A stretch of 64,000 nucleotides of DNA from Homalodisca vitripennis (taxonomy: Eukaryota; Arthropoda; Insecta; Hemiptera; Cicadellidae), in assembly GCF_021130785.1 (NCBI RefSeq), contig NW_025777954.1, positions 16,906-80,905 of the forward strand, written 5' to 3'. Positions within the stretch are counted from its first letter, which is position 1. Every line of letters begins with the position of its first letter. The notes beneath the pieces are model-generated. The model saw nothing but the letters and a program-made list of their open reading frames with translations, searched no databases and had not been told where the DNA came from. Both the position numbers and the translations under genes were made by a program. Shown piece by piece: positions 8,369 through 18,060 of the stretch.

Positions 8369-9572
8369 ATGGCGGACTACAGAAAATATGCTAGTGATAT
8401 TGAAAGGGCGGAGTTTAAAAATTTCTATCCAATTAGTAAACAACATTTGAATGAACCGAATAAAAGAACTGAGTTTAATATTGATTTTGGAGATAACTTT
8501 TGCTCGTCTAACTTCCAGTTTTATATTTCTGGAACTTTAACAAAACAAGATGGTCAAGCATATCTTGGAACTGATAATGTTAGATTAATCGATAATTTTT
8601 ATACCGTTTTTATTTTCTAAGATTGAAGTAAGAAAACACAATAAATTGATAGAAGAAGTCGAAAACTGTGGCCAATTAAGCACAATTAAAGGAACTATTT
8701 CGTATTCAAAAAGTGATGTTATTTCTCAAACTTCTAATGGCTTTGAATCAGATTTTAAAATTTGGTGTTTTTGAAGCAGCTGGAAATTTATCTCATTTTG
8801 GATTAGGATTTTTTGAAAATGTTACTATTCCGATCTATAAAGGAGGATTTTATCTAAGTTTTATAAGAGCAGAAGACGATGATGTGATTCTGAAGACTGC
8901 AACTGGAAATGTTATGCCTGTTGATGGAAAAATAACAATTACAGATTTTTTTATTAGAGTTCCAATTGATTGATTATAAAATCACGAGTAAAATTAGGTT
9001 GATTGATGAAATTACAAAAAGTCAAAACATTATGTTTTAATTTTCTAGATTGGCAATGTATTGAACAAAAAGGTATTTCCGGAAACAACTTATTCGTTCG
9101 ATATCACAAATATTTATAGAAATATCTTCAATCCCAAGTTCGTTATCATAGGTTTTCAAACAGATAGACAGAATAATCAAGAAAAAATCCTTCAAAGTTT
9201 GATAGTTTGGATGTAAAAAAATATCAGAGTAAAATTGAACGGTTCTTATTATCCAGAATGAATTACAAAAATTTAAACATTTCAGGAGGTCTTTTCAGAA
9301 TCATGTATCAGATGTATCAAGATTTTAAGAAAGTTTAACTGTAATAATAAAGGAAATGTATTACAATCCTAAAGAATTTTTAGCGAATAGACCTATTTAT
9401 GTCATTGATACAACAAAGAGTTTGACAAATATTTCTGGTTCAAAGAACGATATAATTATCAATATGGAATTTTCAAAAAGCTGTTACAAACTCGACATGT
9501 TATGTTGTTGTTGTCTCTGAGAAATTTTTAGCCTATGATGTGATTAAGAACGATATTAGAGAAATTCAGTAA
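8369..9572 (+). pseudogene. Major capsid protein (double jelly roll), frameshifted
   Basis: Starts with CTTATTAAATGGCG (MADYRKYASDIERAEF). This is the hexon-like major capsid protein of the Maverick/adintovirus group, forming the icosahedral shell. Recognisable pieces in order: FNIDFGDNFCSSNFQFYISG (8460-8530), KIEVRKHNKLIEEV with YSKSDVI (8620-8715), a beta-rich stretch ending ITDFFIRVPI (8890-8970), NPKFVIIGFQTDRQN (9130-9175), FRIMYQMYQDF (9295-9330), PIYVIDTTKSL (9391-9425) and a C-terminus with SEKFLAYDVIKNDI (9515-9560). The FQTDR segment and the P-x-Y-V-I-D segment are typical of insect Maverick capsid proteins. The total of about 400 codons fits a slightly shortened copy. At least six frame changes exist (near 8615, 8760, 8973, 9045, 9200 and 9480). 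Confidence 0.8.
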
Positions 9573-10541
9573 AAATCGCGTTATTCGTCGGATAGTTTTA
9601 AAACTTTACAGAATTGTTAAAGACATTGATAAAAGTATACATTTTAAATTGCATTAAAAAATTTTTGAAAAATAGGGATGATATTAGGAAAAAAAACTAT
9701 TTCAAGGTCATGGACCGGAAGTGGTGATTTTAAAAAATACTTTAATATTTACTGATCCTATATACCAAATTTCATCAAAAAACCTCCAATATTTCTCGAG
9801 ATATAAGAGTTTAAAGATAAGGGATGATTGGGGTAGATTTTGAAAATTTTGTTATTTTCATGAAATTTTAAGTTGAACTCGCTTGTTTTTGAAGTTTCAG
9901 ATTTTTCCGATAAAATTTTTTATTTTTTCTTTGAATATTAAGAAATAGGGGATGATTTCACCCTTATGGATAAGTTAAGTCGAAAGAGTTAAGTATTTAC
10001 TATATGTGTACCAAATTTCATTAAAATCGGTTGAGTGGTTTTTGAAGAACAAGGGTTTTAAATAAATATTGATATTCACTTATTTAATATACATTGGAAA
10101 CTATAACAGTTCTAGGGAATTGAGACATTTCATTTTAACATGTTGGTAACACTACATCTCGTCTTCATCTCTTGCTGGGCGTTGGCCACGTATAGCCAGT
10201 CATGCTTGATCCTCCTCTATTTTTAACGAAATTTAACAAGATATATCATCATTTAGAAGATTCTAATGTATTTGCAAGTTGAAGAAAGAAGAAATGAGTA
10301 AGAAGATGAAGTAAGAAGATTGTGTGATGTTCTGTGTTTTCTTGTTAAAAGTGAAGTGAAGTGTTCCACTGGGCGTTGCCATTCATAGTGTTATTATATT
10401 TTATATAAGTTACTTTTATATTTGGGACTCGAAGAAAGACATTACAAGAAGATTGTGAATATGTGTAGACATTCTAAACTGTGATAAAACATTGTGTGAA
10501 AATAGTGATGTAAAGTGATGAATTGTACGACGAAAAGTATC
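9573..10541. other. Spacer with a host-type dispersed repeat
   Basis: No gene is seen. About 9,690-10,080 includes TACCAAATTTCATTAAAATCG and similar phrases twice, the kind of sequence shared by many insect interspersed repeats. A CTGGGCGTTG phrase occurs at about 10,175 and 10,370, hinting at another repeat. This stretch interrupts the viral block. Confidence 0.4.
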
Positions 10542-10795
10542 AAGGTCACCGCGTTCCTAGTGGTAACGCCTACGTCATAGTTAGTGACACAAACGCCTCT
10601 CACATGTTTAAATAAAATGAGATTCGAGGTCACCACCGCGTTCCTAGTGGTAACGCCTACGTCATAGTTAGTGAAACAAACAGTCGAGGTCACCGCGTTC
10701 CTAGTGGTAACGCCTACGTCATAGTTAGTGACACAAACGCCTCTCACATGTTTCAATAAAATGAGATTCGAGGTCAAGCGTTAGTGGTACAAACG
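10542..10795. repeat. Tandem repeat, about 84-bp unit, three and a part copies
   Basis: The unit contains GGTCACCGCGTTCCTAGTGG, then TAACGCCTACGTCATAGTTA, and ends with an AATAAAATGAGATTC phrase. Copy 1 is 10,542-10,625, copy 2 (shortened, 10,626-10,684) lacks the second half, copy 3 is 10,685-10,770, and a decayed fourth copy follows. It is GC-richer than its surroundings. No coding function is evident. Confidence 0.9.
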
Positions 10796-10969
10796 CTCAC
10801 AGCAGACGTCACAAATCTACAGTTGATTGAAATAAAATATATGATACCTTTCTTCTTCTCCCATTCCCAATTTCTTAGAAGTTAAGTAGATATCGCAAAA
10901 ACACGCACACTAACAACACTCATTTTGTATGTCTTTCATTATATCGTATTGAATTGCTGAATGACAAAC

Positions 10970-11720
10970 GTTTCTCTTTTTCTTCGTCAGAATCACACAC
11001 ACACAATATATCTGTTTCGTAAATGTTTTTTTCCATACAATTTATCCCAATCTACAACAAAAGCGTGATCTCTTATAAATTCCTTTGATAAATCTTGTTG
11101 TTTACAAAGACTTAAGACTTAAAAAAACTGGCTGTGTAGATATTCCTTTGACTTCTTAATATTCCAACAAATAAACAATGAAATTTAGCATAAAAGCGAT
11201 GAAAAATGTCAGATTGTTGGTGTTTTAGTTTATTTTGTAAAAATCGGAATATTTTTCTTATTTTTCTATTATTTAATTTAAAATCTCCTATTACATTTAA
11301 CATATTTATACTATCTAAGTTGTCTGTAATAAATTGCATTGAACACTTTTTAGTACTTAAAAGTTCTCTGAATTCGTTTTCATTTAAGGATTCGTTTTCA
11401 CTTAAGGAAAATATCAACATTTTGTTTAACATATTTAGGTAATTCAAAGAAGTCTTTATAACTATTTCCTGTGGTAAGTTCTTTAAATGCTAGAAACTGA
11501 AGTGATTTTGGAGAGTTCATGTTGTTTTGGTGACTATTTAGTAGAAAAGTTTTTTATTTAAGAAAAAATAATTTGCTAAATTCATATTATTCTCTTTCAT
11601 TCCTTCTAAAACTTCAAAAATATACTCTTTCGCTGATGAAAAATCTCGATTTCTTCCGGAATAATCTTTGTAATCATAGACAAAATATCCTAAATAGTTG
11701 AATAATAAAATAAAAATCAT
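10970..11720 (-). pseudogene. Hypothetical viral-type protein, minus strand, frameshifted
   Basis: Two open stretches (11,538-11,720 and 11,112-11,447) plus readable pieces between and after them form one minus-strand gene of about 240 codons. It opens with MIFILLFNYLGYFVYDYKDY and later has SLQFLAFKELTTGN (about 11,470-11,510), which resembles a short F-box/SOCS-box-like helix but too weakly to call. Near 11,070 it has LSKEFIRDHAFVVDWDKLYG, close in style to the repeats of the gene at 7857. AT content and codon use match the viral block, so it is taken as part of it. Function unknown. Confidence 0.4.
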
Positions 11721-11834
11721 TTCTCTTTATCTCGGTAGTTGAAAATATAAACATAAACATTTGCGCTGAAAAATTTATATCTCGGCAGACTTAGTTCCAT
11801 AATCTCCATTTATAAAAAAATCTTTTTGTTTTAA

Positions 11835-12267
11835 ATGGAAGAGTATAATGCCAACTGTTACAAGTGTTATAATAGAGGAGAAATTGTTGATAAAAGATTC
11901 GTTTGTAGAGATTGTAATTTAATTTTGTATGAAAGACCTAAACCTAAGAAATTTCGAAATAAACTAACACATTTGAATAATCTTGCTTATGAAATTACAA
12001 TACGGAGGTGAGAAACAAACAAAATTTGTTACAGAATTTAGAAAACAGAATAAAAATTTTTACTTATCTCTTGGAACCGTTGAAAAAATTATTTTCCTTT
12101 TCAAAGAATACATTAGGTTTGTTGGTTTAAATACACACGTTTATTATGAAAAGATATTACCTGTATTTTTTCATTATCTGGATGTTGAATTTGTTTATGA
12201 TTTTGAACCAGAAATCCTCGATGATTTTATAGTACAATTTGGAGAAATTAAACGAAGAACCTCGTGA
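11835..12267 (+). pseudogene. Zinc-ribbon protein of the viral block, one frameshift
   Basis: The ATG at 11,835 lies in TTTTAAATGGAAG. The first 50 codons hold CYKCYNRGEI and FVCRDCNLIL, a CxxC-x(14-16)-CxxC zinc ribbon, followed by a basic stretch. A frame change near 11,985 leads into an intact 85-codon stretch to 12,267 rich in aromatic residues (FFHYLDVEFVYDFEPEIL). An N-terminal ribbon plus helical C-terminus is the general plan of viral late transcription factors, but the match is only in outline and no family is assigned. Confidence 0.5.
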
Positions 12268-12362
12268 AAAGAATGCGGTTTTACTCACATTCTCCCCGAC
12301 TTCTCGAGTGATTGTTAGCAAATTTCATTTTTTTTCTCCGTCTTTAAATTTTTTCTATTTAA

Positions 12363-12670
12363 ATGGAGTTCTTGAAAGAGTTAAATGATATTGGTGAATG
12401 CAAGTTTAAAGAGTATAAGAAGTTTAAATGAATTGGAAGAAAGGAAGAAACATAGAATCTTGAATTTGGAGAAAATGAAAGATAAATTCGGGTTTACAAT
12501 AATTGCCGAGTTGGAAGATTGTAAAGTAACACTTGCCGAACAGATTTTTGACTGTTTTGGATGAGAAAAAGATTAAAGAATTAAACAAAAATGAAAAATT
12601 ACACTTGATTGTTACTGGAAAGAAGACTATAAAAGATAAAGACTGTGTTACAATTAACTTTGTAGAATAA
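12363..12670 (+). pseudogene. Small hypothetical viral protein, frameshifted
   Basis: Begins in the box TTCTATTTAAATGGAG (MEFLKELNDIGECKF). After frame changes near 12,420 and 12,545, the segments KFGFTIIAELEDCKVTLAEQ and LHLIVTGKKTIKDKDCVTI lead to a stop at 12,668-12,670. The order K-x-G-x-x-I-x-AELED followed by a beta-rich end recurs in small Maverick proteins suspected of an OB-like nucleic-acid-binding fold; this is a recollection of pattern, not a proven match. Confidence 0.45.
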
Positions 12671-13379
12671 AGATTTTTTATTAAGATTTTTTGATTTTTT
12701 CATTAAAACAGCTTATAAATGTAGAAGCAAACATTGAACAGTAAAACAGCTAAAGATTCGGTTATTTAACATTCGTGCTTTCCTGTTTAGATTTTATTAG
12801 ATTTGTTTATGGTTCAATGGACAGTATTTTACATTGATTTTCTGTCTGTCCCAAAAGTGGTCTAGAACCGGCATATTCATATCTACTTATGTAAATTGCG
12901 AAACTGTCCTTACTCTGGTTGCCATATGCTGGCTGTCAAAGTTAGTAGTGCCGATTACACAATGTCCGTGGCATGCTCTAGCCATCAGAAGAATGGAAGT
13001 GGCTGGTTAGTATAATAAAAACTGCATGTCTCCTTCGGAGTTCAACTTAGAATTACGGCCTTATTTGTGAGTATAATTCAGTCCGACAATTTATTTGAGA
13101 TGTCGTATGAGAACGTGGTTTCTTACAAATTAATAACTAAATGAATATCTTCAAAAAGTTACTGTGAAGAATCAGTATTGTAAGATGAGTATTTACATGA
13201 GCATATAAATTGTGGATAGTGGGAAATTAACAAACACATACTAATAAATTGTTGATTGCATTCAAAAATGGTAATCACTTTTTTGAGTGGAAAATATGAA
13301 TGCCCTGTAAATTCGTGTATTAAGAGAATTATACTTATATTTTTATGTAATGATTTTTTAATTTTAGATAATCCTTCCT
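12671..13379. other. Spacer, no gene seen
   Basis: Mixed AT-rich sequence after the last viral-looking ORF. A short GC-richer part (about 12,840-13,060) shows no coding pattern. No terminal inverted repeat of the Maverick could be recognised here. Confidence 0.3.
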
Positions 13380-16300
13380 GATGAAATGAAATGAAATTAA
13401 ATGAAAAATGTCTTTATTGAATACAACGTAAAACATATTCAATTGGTGAGGTTAGGACTATTAAGTCCTCTCTTACACCTAACCATAAATTAATAAACTA
13501 TACTATTACTGTAAAACAAGAGCTACAATACAGTTTATTATTTTACATTCAAAAATTATAATCTCTATTTATATAAAGTAATTAAATGAAATAAAGGTTC
13601 TTTATGAAACTAAAAATAAATAAATAGAATAAAACTTGCAAGGAAATTAACAGACATTCACCCATCACCATTCATACAAAGCCATCGTCCCATTCCCTAT
13701 GCCACGATATCATCAACCCGACGAGGCCCTAAACAGATGGTCCCTAAGCACTTCCCCGAAAACCGTTCCCGACTACGAATACCTCTGATATGATCCGGGA
13801 GGTTATTCCAGAGTCGACAAGCAGAGACTGTGAATGATTTACTGTAAATAGAAGATCTATGAAGAGGAATAGATAACAGAGAGGCTCCACGTCGAGTATT
13901 CCAGTTGCTTGTTTCAGAAATGAAAGAAAAAGCGTTCATACAGATAGGAAGGGGAATAATCGTTATACAAAATAGAATGTAACATGCTAAGATTGTGGAA
14001 CTGACAGAGTAGATTCAACTTTAACAGATGTAACTGATTGATGAAGGGTGTTATATGGTCATATCGTCTAAGGTTGAAGATAAAATGAACACGATAATTT
14101 TGAGCACGTTGTAATCTGTCCGAAAGCTCTACCGTCATGTCATTTATAACTTCGCTACAGTAATTGAAATGGCAGAAAATCAGGGTCTTTACAGCATTAC
14201 TTTCAAATTCAAGGGTAAATAAATAGCAAATTGCTTAAGGCTATGAATATCAGCAAATACCCTGCCACAAGTCTCAGTAACATTATCGGCCCAACTAAGA
14301 GTTTTTGTAATAGTCAGTCCAAGATTTTTGACCTTATCACTGTTATGAAAGAGGACGACCGTTCAATATGAGTGTAGGAGAGTTGTTCAAGTCGATACCG
14401 CTCAGAAGTCTGGAAGTTCAAATAAGAATAGTTTGAGTCTTGCTTTCGTTAAGTTTAAGTCCGTGTTTGAAGGCCCACGTTTGCAATAGCGTCAATGTCA
14501 GTGTTCATGTCAGCAACAATGTTTGGATAGTTTGAAACAGAAAAGTGGCTGTAAATTTGCAAATCGTTGGCATACAGGTGAAAAATGAGTGTTTGATCAT
14601 AGCAGTCAAATCGTCGATGTAAATTGAAAAAAGAAGAGGGCCAAGGACAGAGCCTTGTGGCACCCCTCGATTCACAGGTTTCCAGTAGGAGTCTTTGTTG
14701 TTGAACCTAACACATTGCTGACGATCTGACAGATACGACCCATACCACTCCACACAGCCATCAGAGAATCTGATTTTAGACAATTTCAAAAGAAGCAATG
14801 GGTGGTAAACGCAGTCGAAATCCTTAGAAAAATCAAAAAGCGTTATAATGATAACAAGCCTTTTGTCCATTGGCAAACGTATATCTTCAGTGATTTTTAA
14901 AAGAGCACTGGTTGTACTGTGATTAGTACGAAATACTGATTGAAAGTTGGACAAAAGTGTATTGGATTCGAGAAAGAAACATACTTGCTGATGCACCACT
15001 CTCTCATGGCATTTAGATAAAGCTGATAAAATGCTAATAGGTCTGAAATCTGAGGGGTCACCAGGACATGAACATTTTTGAATTGGGCAAACAATAGCGA
15101 GTTTCCAAACAGCTATAAAATATTTGTAATTATAGGAACGACTACGGGAAGAATATATCTCAACAATTTCATAGGTATTTTATCGGCTCCAACTGCGTTA
15201 CTAGAAATTCTCAAGATCGCACTCATAACGTCAGTCACAGTCACACCAGCAAAAGAAAACTGAAGCTGAGCACGATTAAGTGGAGCAACACTCAACTCAT
15301 TGGTATAATCACGGGAACCGGATAGATCGATAGGGATATCCACAAAGTAGTTGTTGATTATATTTAGATAAATTGAGATAGGCTTATCAGAGTTAACTTT
15401 ACCTATGCCAAGCTCTTTTAATTTTTTCCACAATGATTTTATTGATTGTTGAATAGAAAATTGTAGATAGTAAAATCTTATTTTGGCATTGCGAAATTGT
15501 TGCTTGGCTCTGTCCTTAGTCTTTTATATATTAGCTAATCAGCAGGTGACTTGGTACGTTTTGCTTTACGAAATGCAGAATCTCTTTGAGCCTGCAAATT
15601 ACGTATAACATCTGTGATCCAGGGAGCTGGCCGCCTAGTAACTCTCCTCGTCACCAGTGGAGCGTGCTGGTCACAAAGTGAAGAAACGAAAAAGCTAAAT
15701 TTATTGACCATGAGATCAACAGTAGGGGCTAGAATTACCTCATTCCAAGGTAAAGCCCACGCATCATTGAGAAGAGCATCTGAATCAATATATTCGTAGT
15801 TTCTGAAGGATAAGAATTTGGGGCTCGCCTTAGGAATAGATAGTCTGTAAACACAGAAGATGAGGTCATGTCGAGAAAGGCCAGGGGCAGGGCATTGTTC
15901 TGATGCACAACGCGATCCGGGTCAGCAACCGCCATAACATCCAGCAAATGTGTCGGCAGTAGTTGTGTGTTGAGTGGCGTTTAGTGGAAGAATAGTTAAA
16001 TTACAGGAACGCAAGAGGTTAGTCAAGTAGGTCTTGTCGTATTTTATCAGGTCCCAGTAAATTCCAGTTAAAGTCCCCCATTACAATGACATGTCAGTAA
16101 GGAGCTATTAAATTGATAAGTGATCATTCGAATTCCACATCAAAATCCAGGCCAGGTGCCCTGTAGCACACAGCTAATAGAACGTGTATGCCATTACAAC
16201 TAATATCGATAATCATGTATTCAGGACACCATAACCTGGAGTTATCGGAAGAGTAAAGGACAGATACAGGAAGATGAGATTTTTACAAAAGCGGCTACTC

Positions 16301-16700
16301 CACCGCCTCCCTTCGAAGTGCGATCGTTTCTATAAATATTGTACCCGTGAAGCTCAACGCTCTTGTCAGTTATATGGGATTTAAGCCAAGTTTCAGAGAC
16401 TAAAATGATATCAAATTGAGTGGAATCGAAAATAGTGCGGAATTCATCTATGTGGCAGAAAAGGGACTGAGCGTTGACGTGAGTCAATTTAAGAAAAGAA
16501 CGGAAAGATGACAGTGATTGGCGGAGAGCATGGTGGTGAAGAGGTGAGGCAGAGGCACCGGACAGCGCGTCGAGCACGGGCGGGTGCGTCAGGACCCCTC
16601 ACGACGAGCCGTGACAAGACCACGACGAGGCGGAGCGACACGCGACACAGGCACAAGACTCGTTTACACACTAAAACCACACACACTCATACGCTTTAAT
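13380..16700 (-). pseudogene. LINE ORF2: APE endonuclease plus reverse transcriptase (Jockey/CR1 type)
   Basis: A minus-strand non-LTR retrotransposon. The AP-type endonuclease begins near 16,490 (LTHVNAQSLF) and has ILVSETWLKS with the catalytic Glu and YRNDRTSKGGGGVA (16,290-16,350). The RT follows: SNAVGADKIPMKLLR (about 15,190), FRPISILSALSK (about 15,030), FQSVFRTNHSTTSALL (about 14,920), FDFSKDFD (about 14,810), GVPQGSVLGPLLFSIYIDDL (14,620-14,680), then the catalytic box read as YAND at about 14,562, where YADD is expected. A frame shift in a T run precedes that box. The C-terminal ACRLWNNLPDHIRGI (13,770-13,815) is the usual LINE end. The 3' tail at 13,380-13,410 is a run of CATTT/ATTTC-like units. 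Many breaks; inactive. Confidence 0.9.
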
Positions 16701-17429
16701 AAAGAAAGACACATTCTGACAGTAAAAATCATTAATATTTGTATTATTTAAACATTCACACAATGAAAAACGTGGGTACCAGTAGTACTGACATATTTTT
16801 CATTTACTCACTTGGTCAGCTCCAATAAATTACATAATTTCAATAGTGGCAAAAAGTAAAACAGTAAATTTGGGGGGGGGGACTTACAACTGTTCTAACG
16901 ACTTGGACTAATAAAAATTAAGGCGAGTAGCTCTTAAAACAAATATGTAATAAATAATATTTAATCAAGTAATGAATTAATATGTTCGAGCAAATATTTT
17001 GTTTCATATAGTTACAATCTCTAATAGGTTCATGAAATATATATTTGAGTTAAGTATGCTATATACAGTATACATACACGCAAATAAACTGTTTATTAAG
17101 ACAAAATAACAGGCAATACGAATATAATTAATTTCAAATCAAGTATACATATCATTTGTAACCAATAGTGTGGCTGTATGCCAACTTTATTGAGGTAAGA
17201 GACTCTGAACTGAATATGTAGTTCGCTGAAGGGTATACATACATATTCACATACATACATACAATGCACACATACATACACACATACACAACTTAGGCGA
17301 AAAAAAATAAAAAGGTTTACTTCTATTCTATACGTAAGACACAAGTATTTTAAATAATAGTAAAACATATTTAAAAATATAAACAATTTCAAAATAATTG
17401 TGAATATTAAAAGTAAAAGTAGGGTCTTA
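16701..17429. other. AT-rich spacer between LINE ORF2 and ORF1
   Basis: No gene is seen. It contains a ten-G run at about 16,871-16,880 and a CATA/CACA-rich stretch at 17,230-17,290. It may be DNA inserted inside one LINE, since both LINE parts lie on the minus strand in the right order, or it may separate two elements. Confidence 0.4.
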
Positions 17430-18060
17430 GCTGTTAGGTGTAGCCAGTCCAATGATTGCCACGGGAAGGTCCACCAGTCTCGTCGCTACATCCCGAACGC
17501 CCTGATGGTCGATCCACATCACGCGTCCAGCATGGGGTCCAAGTGCTCCTGGCCCCGAAACGCGCCGTCGCCTGTCGCAACACCTCCGTCCGTCGGGCCG
17601 TCAGATCTTCTCTTATTGTGAAGCCAGATCCCTTAAGTCGTTTCTTGGATTCAAAAACCTTCCGGCCGGTCCCTGTAGCTGCAGAATTGCACAATAATGG
17701 CACGACTCCTTTTACGGCCGTCAGGTGCTGGTCCAGGCTGAGATCTCCCGACGCGGTGGCTGCGACTCAATTGGTCTCGGGTCATCTCCAGGCCTAGTCG
17801 GTCACGGCAGAGGTCGATCACAAGCTGGTCTGTGTCTTCAGCGGTCTTCTCCTCTACGCCGAATATCCGGATGTTTGTTTCTGCGCTGGTATTGCTCCAG
17901 CTTATCTGACCTCTCTCCCAGCTTCTCATCAAGCTCACCCACACGCCTTGTTAGGATGATCACCTCATCCTGCAACTTCTTAAACTCTTTTTGCATGTTG
18001 GCGAGGGAATTCGTCACTGCAGAAACTGTACCACGTCTTATTCAAGACAAGTCATCCACA
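17430..18060 (-). pseudogene. LINE ORF1 protein (L1-like, coiled coil + RRM + C-terminal domain)
   Basis: Minus strand, reading from about 18,030. It begins with a coiled coil (NMQKEFKKLQDEVIILTRRV, then GELDEKLGERSDKLEQYQRRN). After a frame change near 17,880 come IRIFGVEEKTAEDTDQLVID (RRM start), LSRSHRVG and RSRAIIVQFCSYRDR (RRM end). After another shift near 17,655 comes the C-terminal domain KVFESKKRLKGSGFTIREDL. This is the transposase-22-like ORF1p that packages LINE RNA. It is GC-rich compared with its flanks. It probably belongs with the ORF2 at 13,380-16,700. Confidence 0.85.

Noticed and set aside
10542..10795. A CRISPR-like repeat array.
   Set aside because: Copies are long, contiguous and without unique equal-length spacers; the window is eukaryotic.
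12671..13379. The right terminal inverted repeat of the Maverick.
   Set aside because: No AG...CT-type end, target duplication or match to the left side could be identified; the left end is outside the window.
16867..16881. The ten-G run as a G-quadruplex site.
   Set aside because: A single G run without further G tracts nearby cannot form a normal intramolecular quadruplex; probably a homopolymer or sequencing feature.
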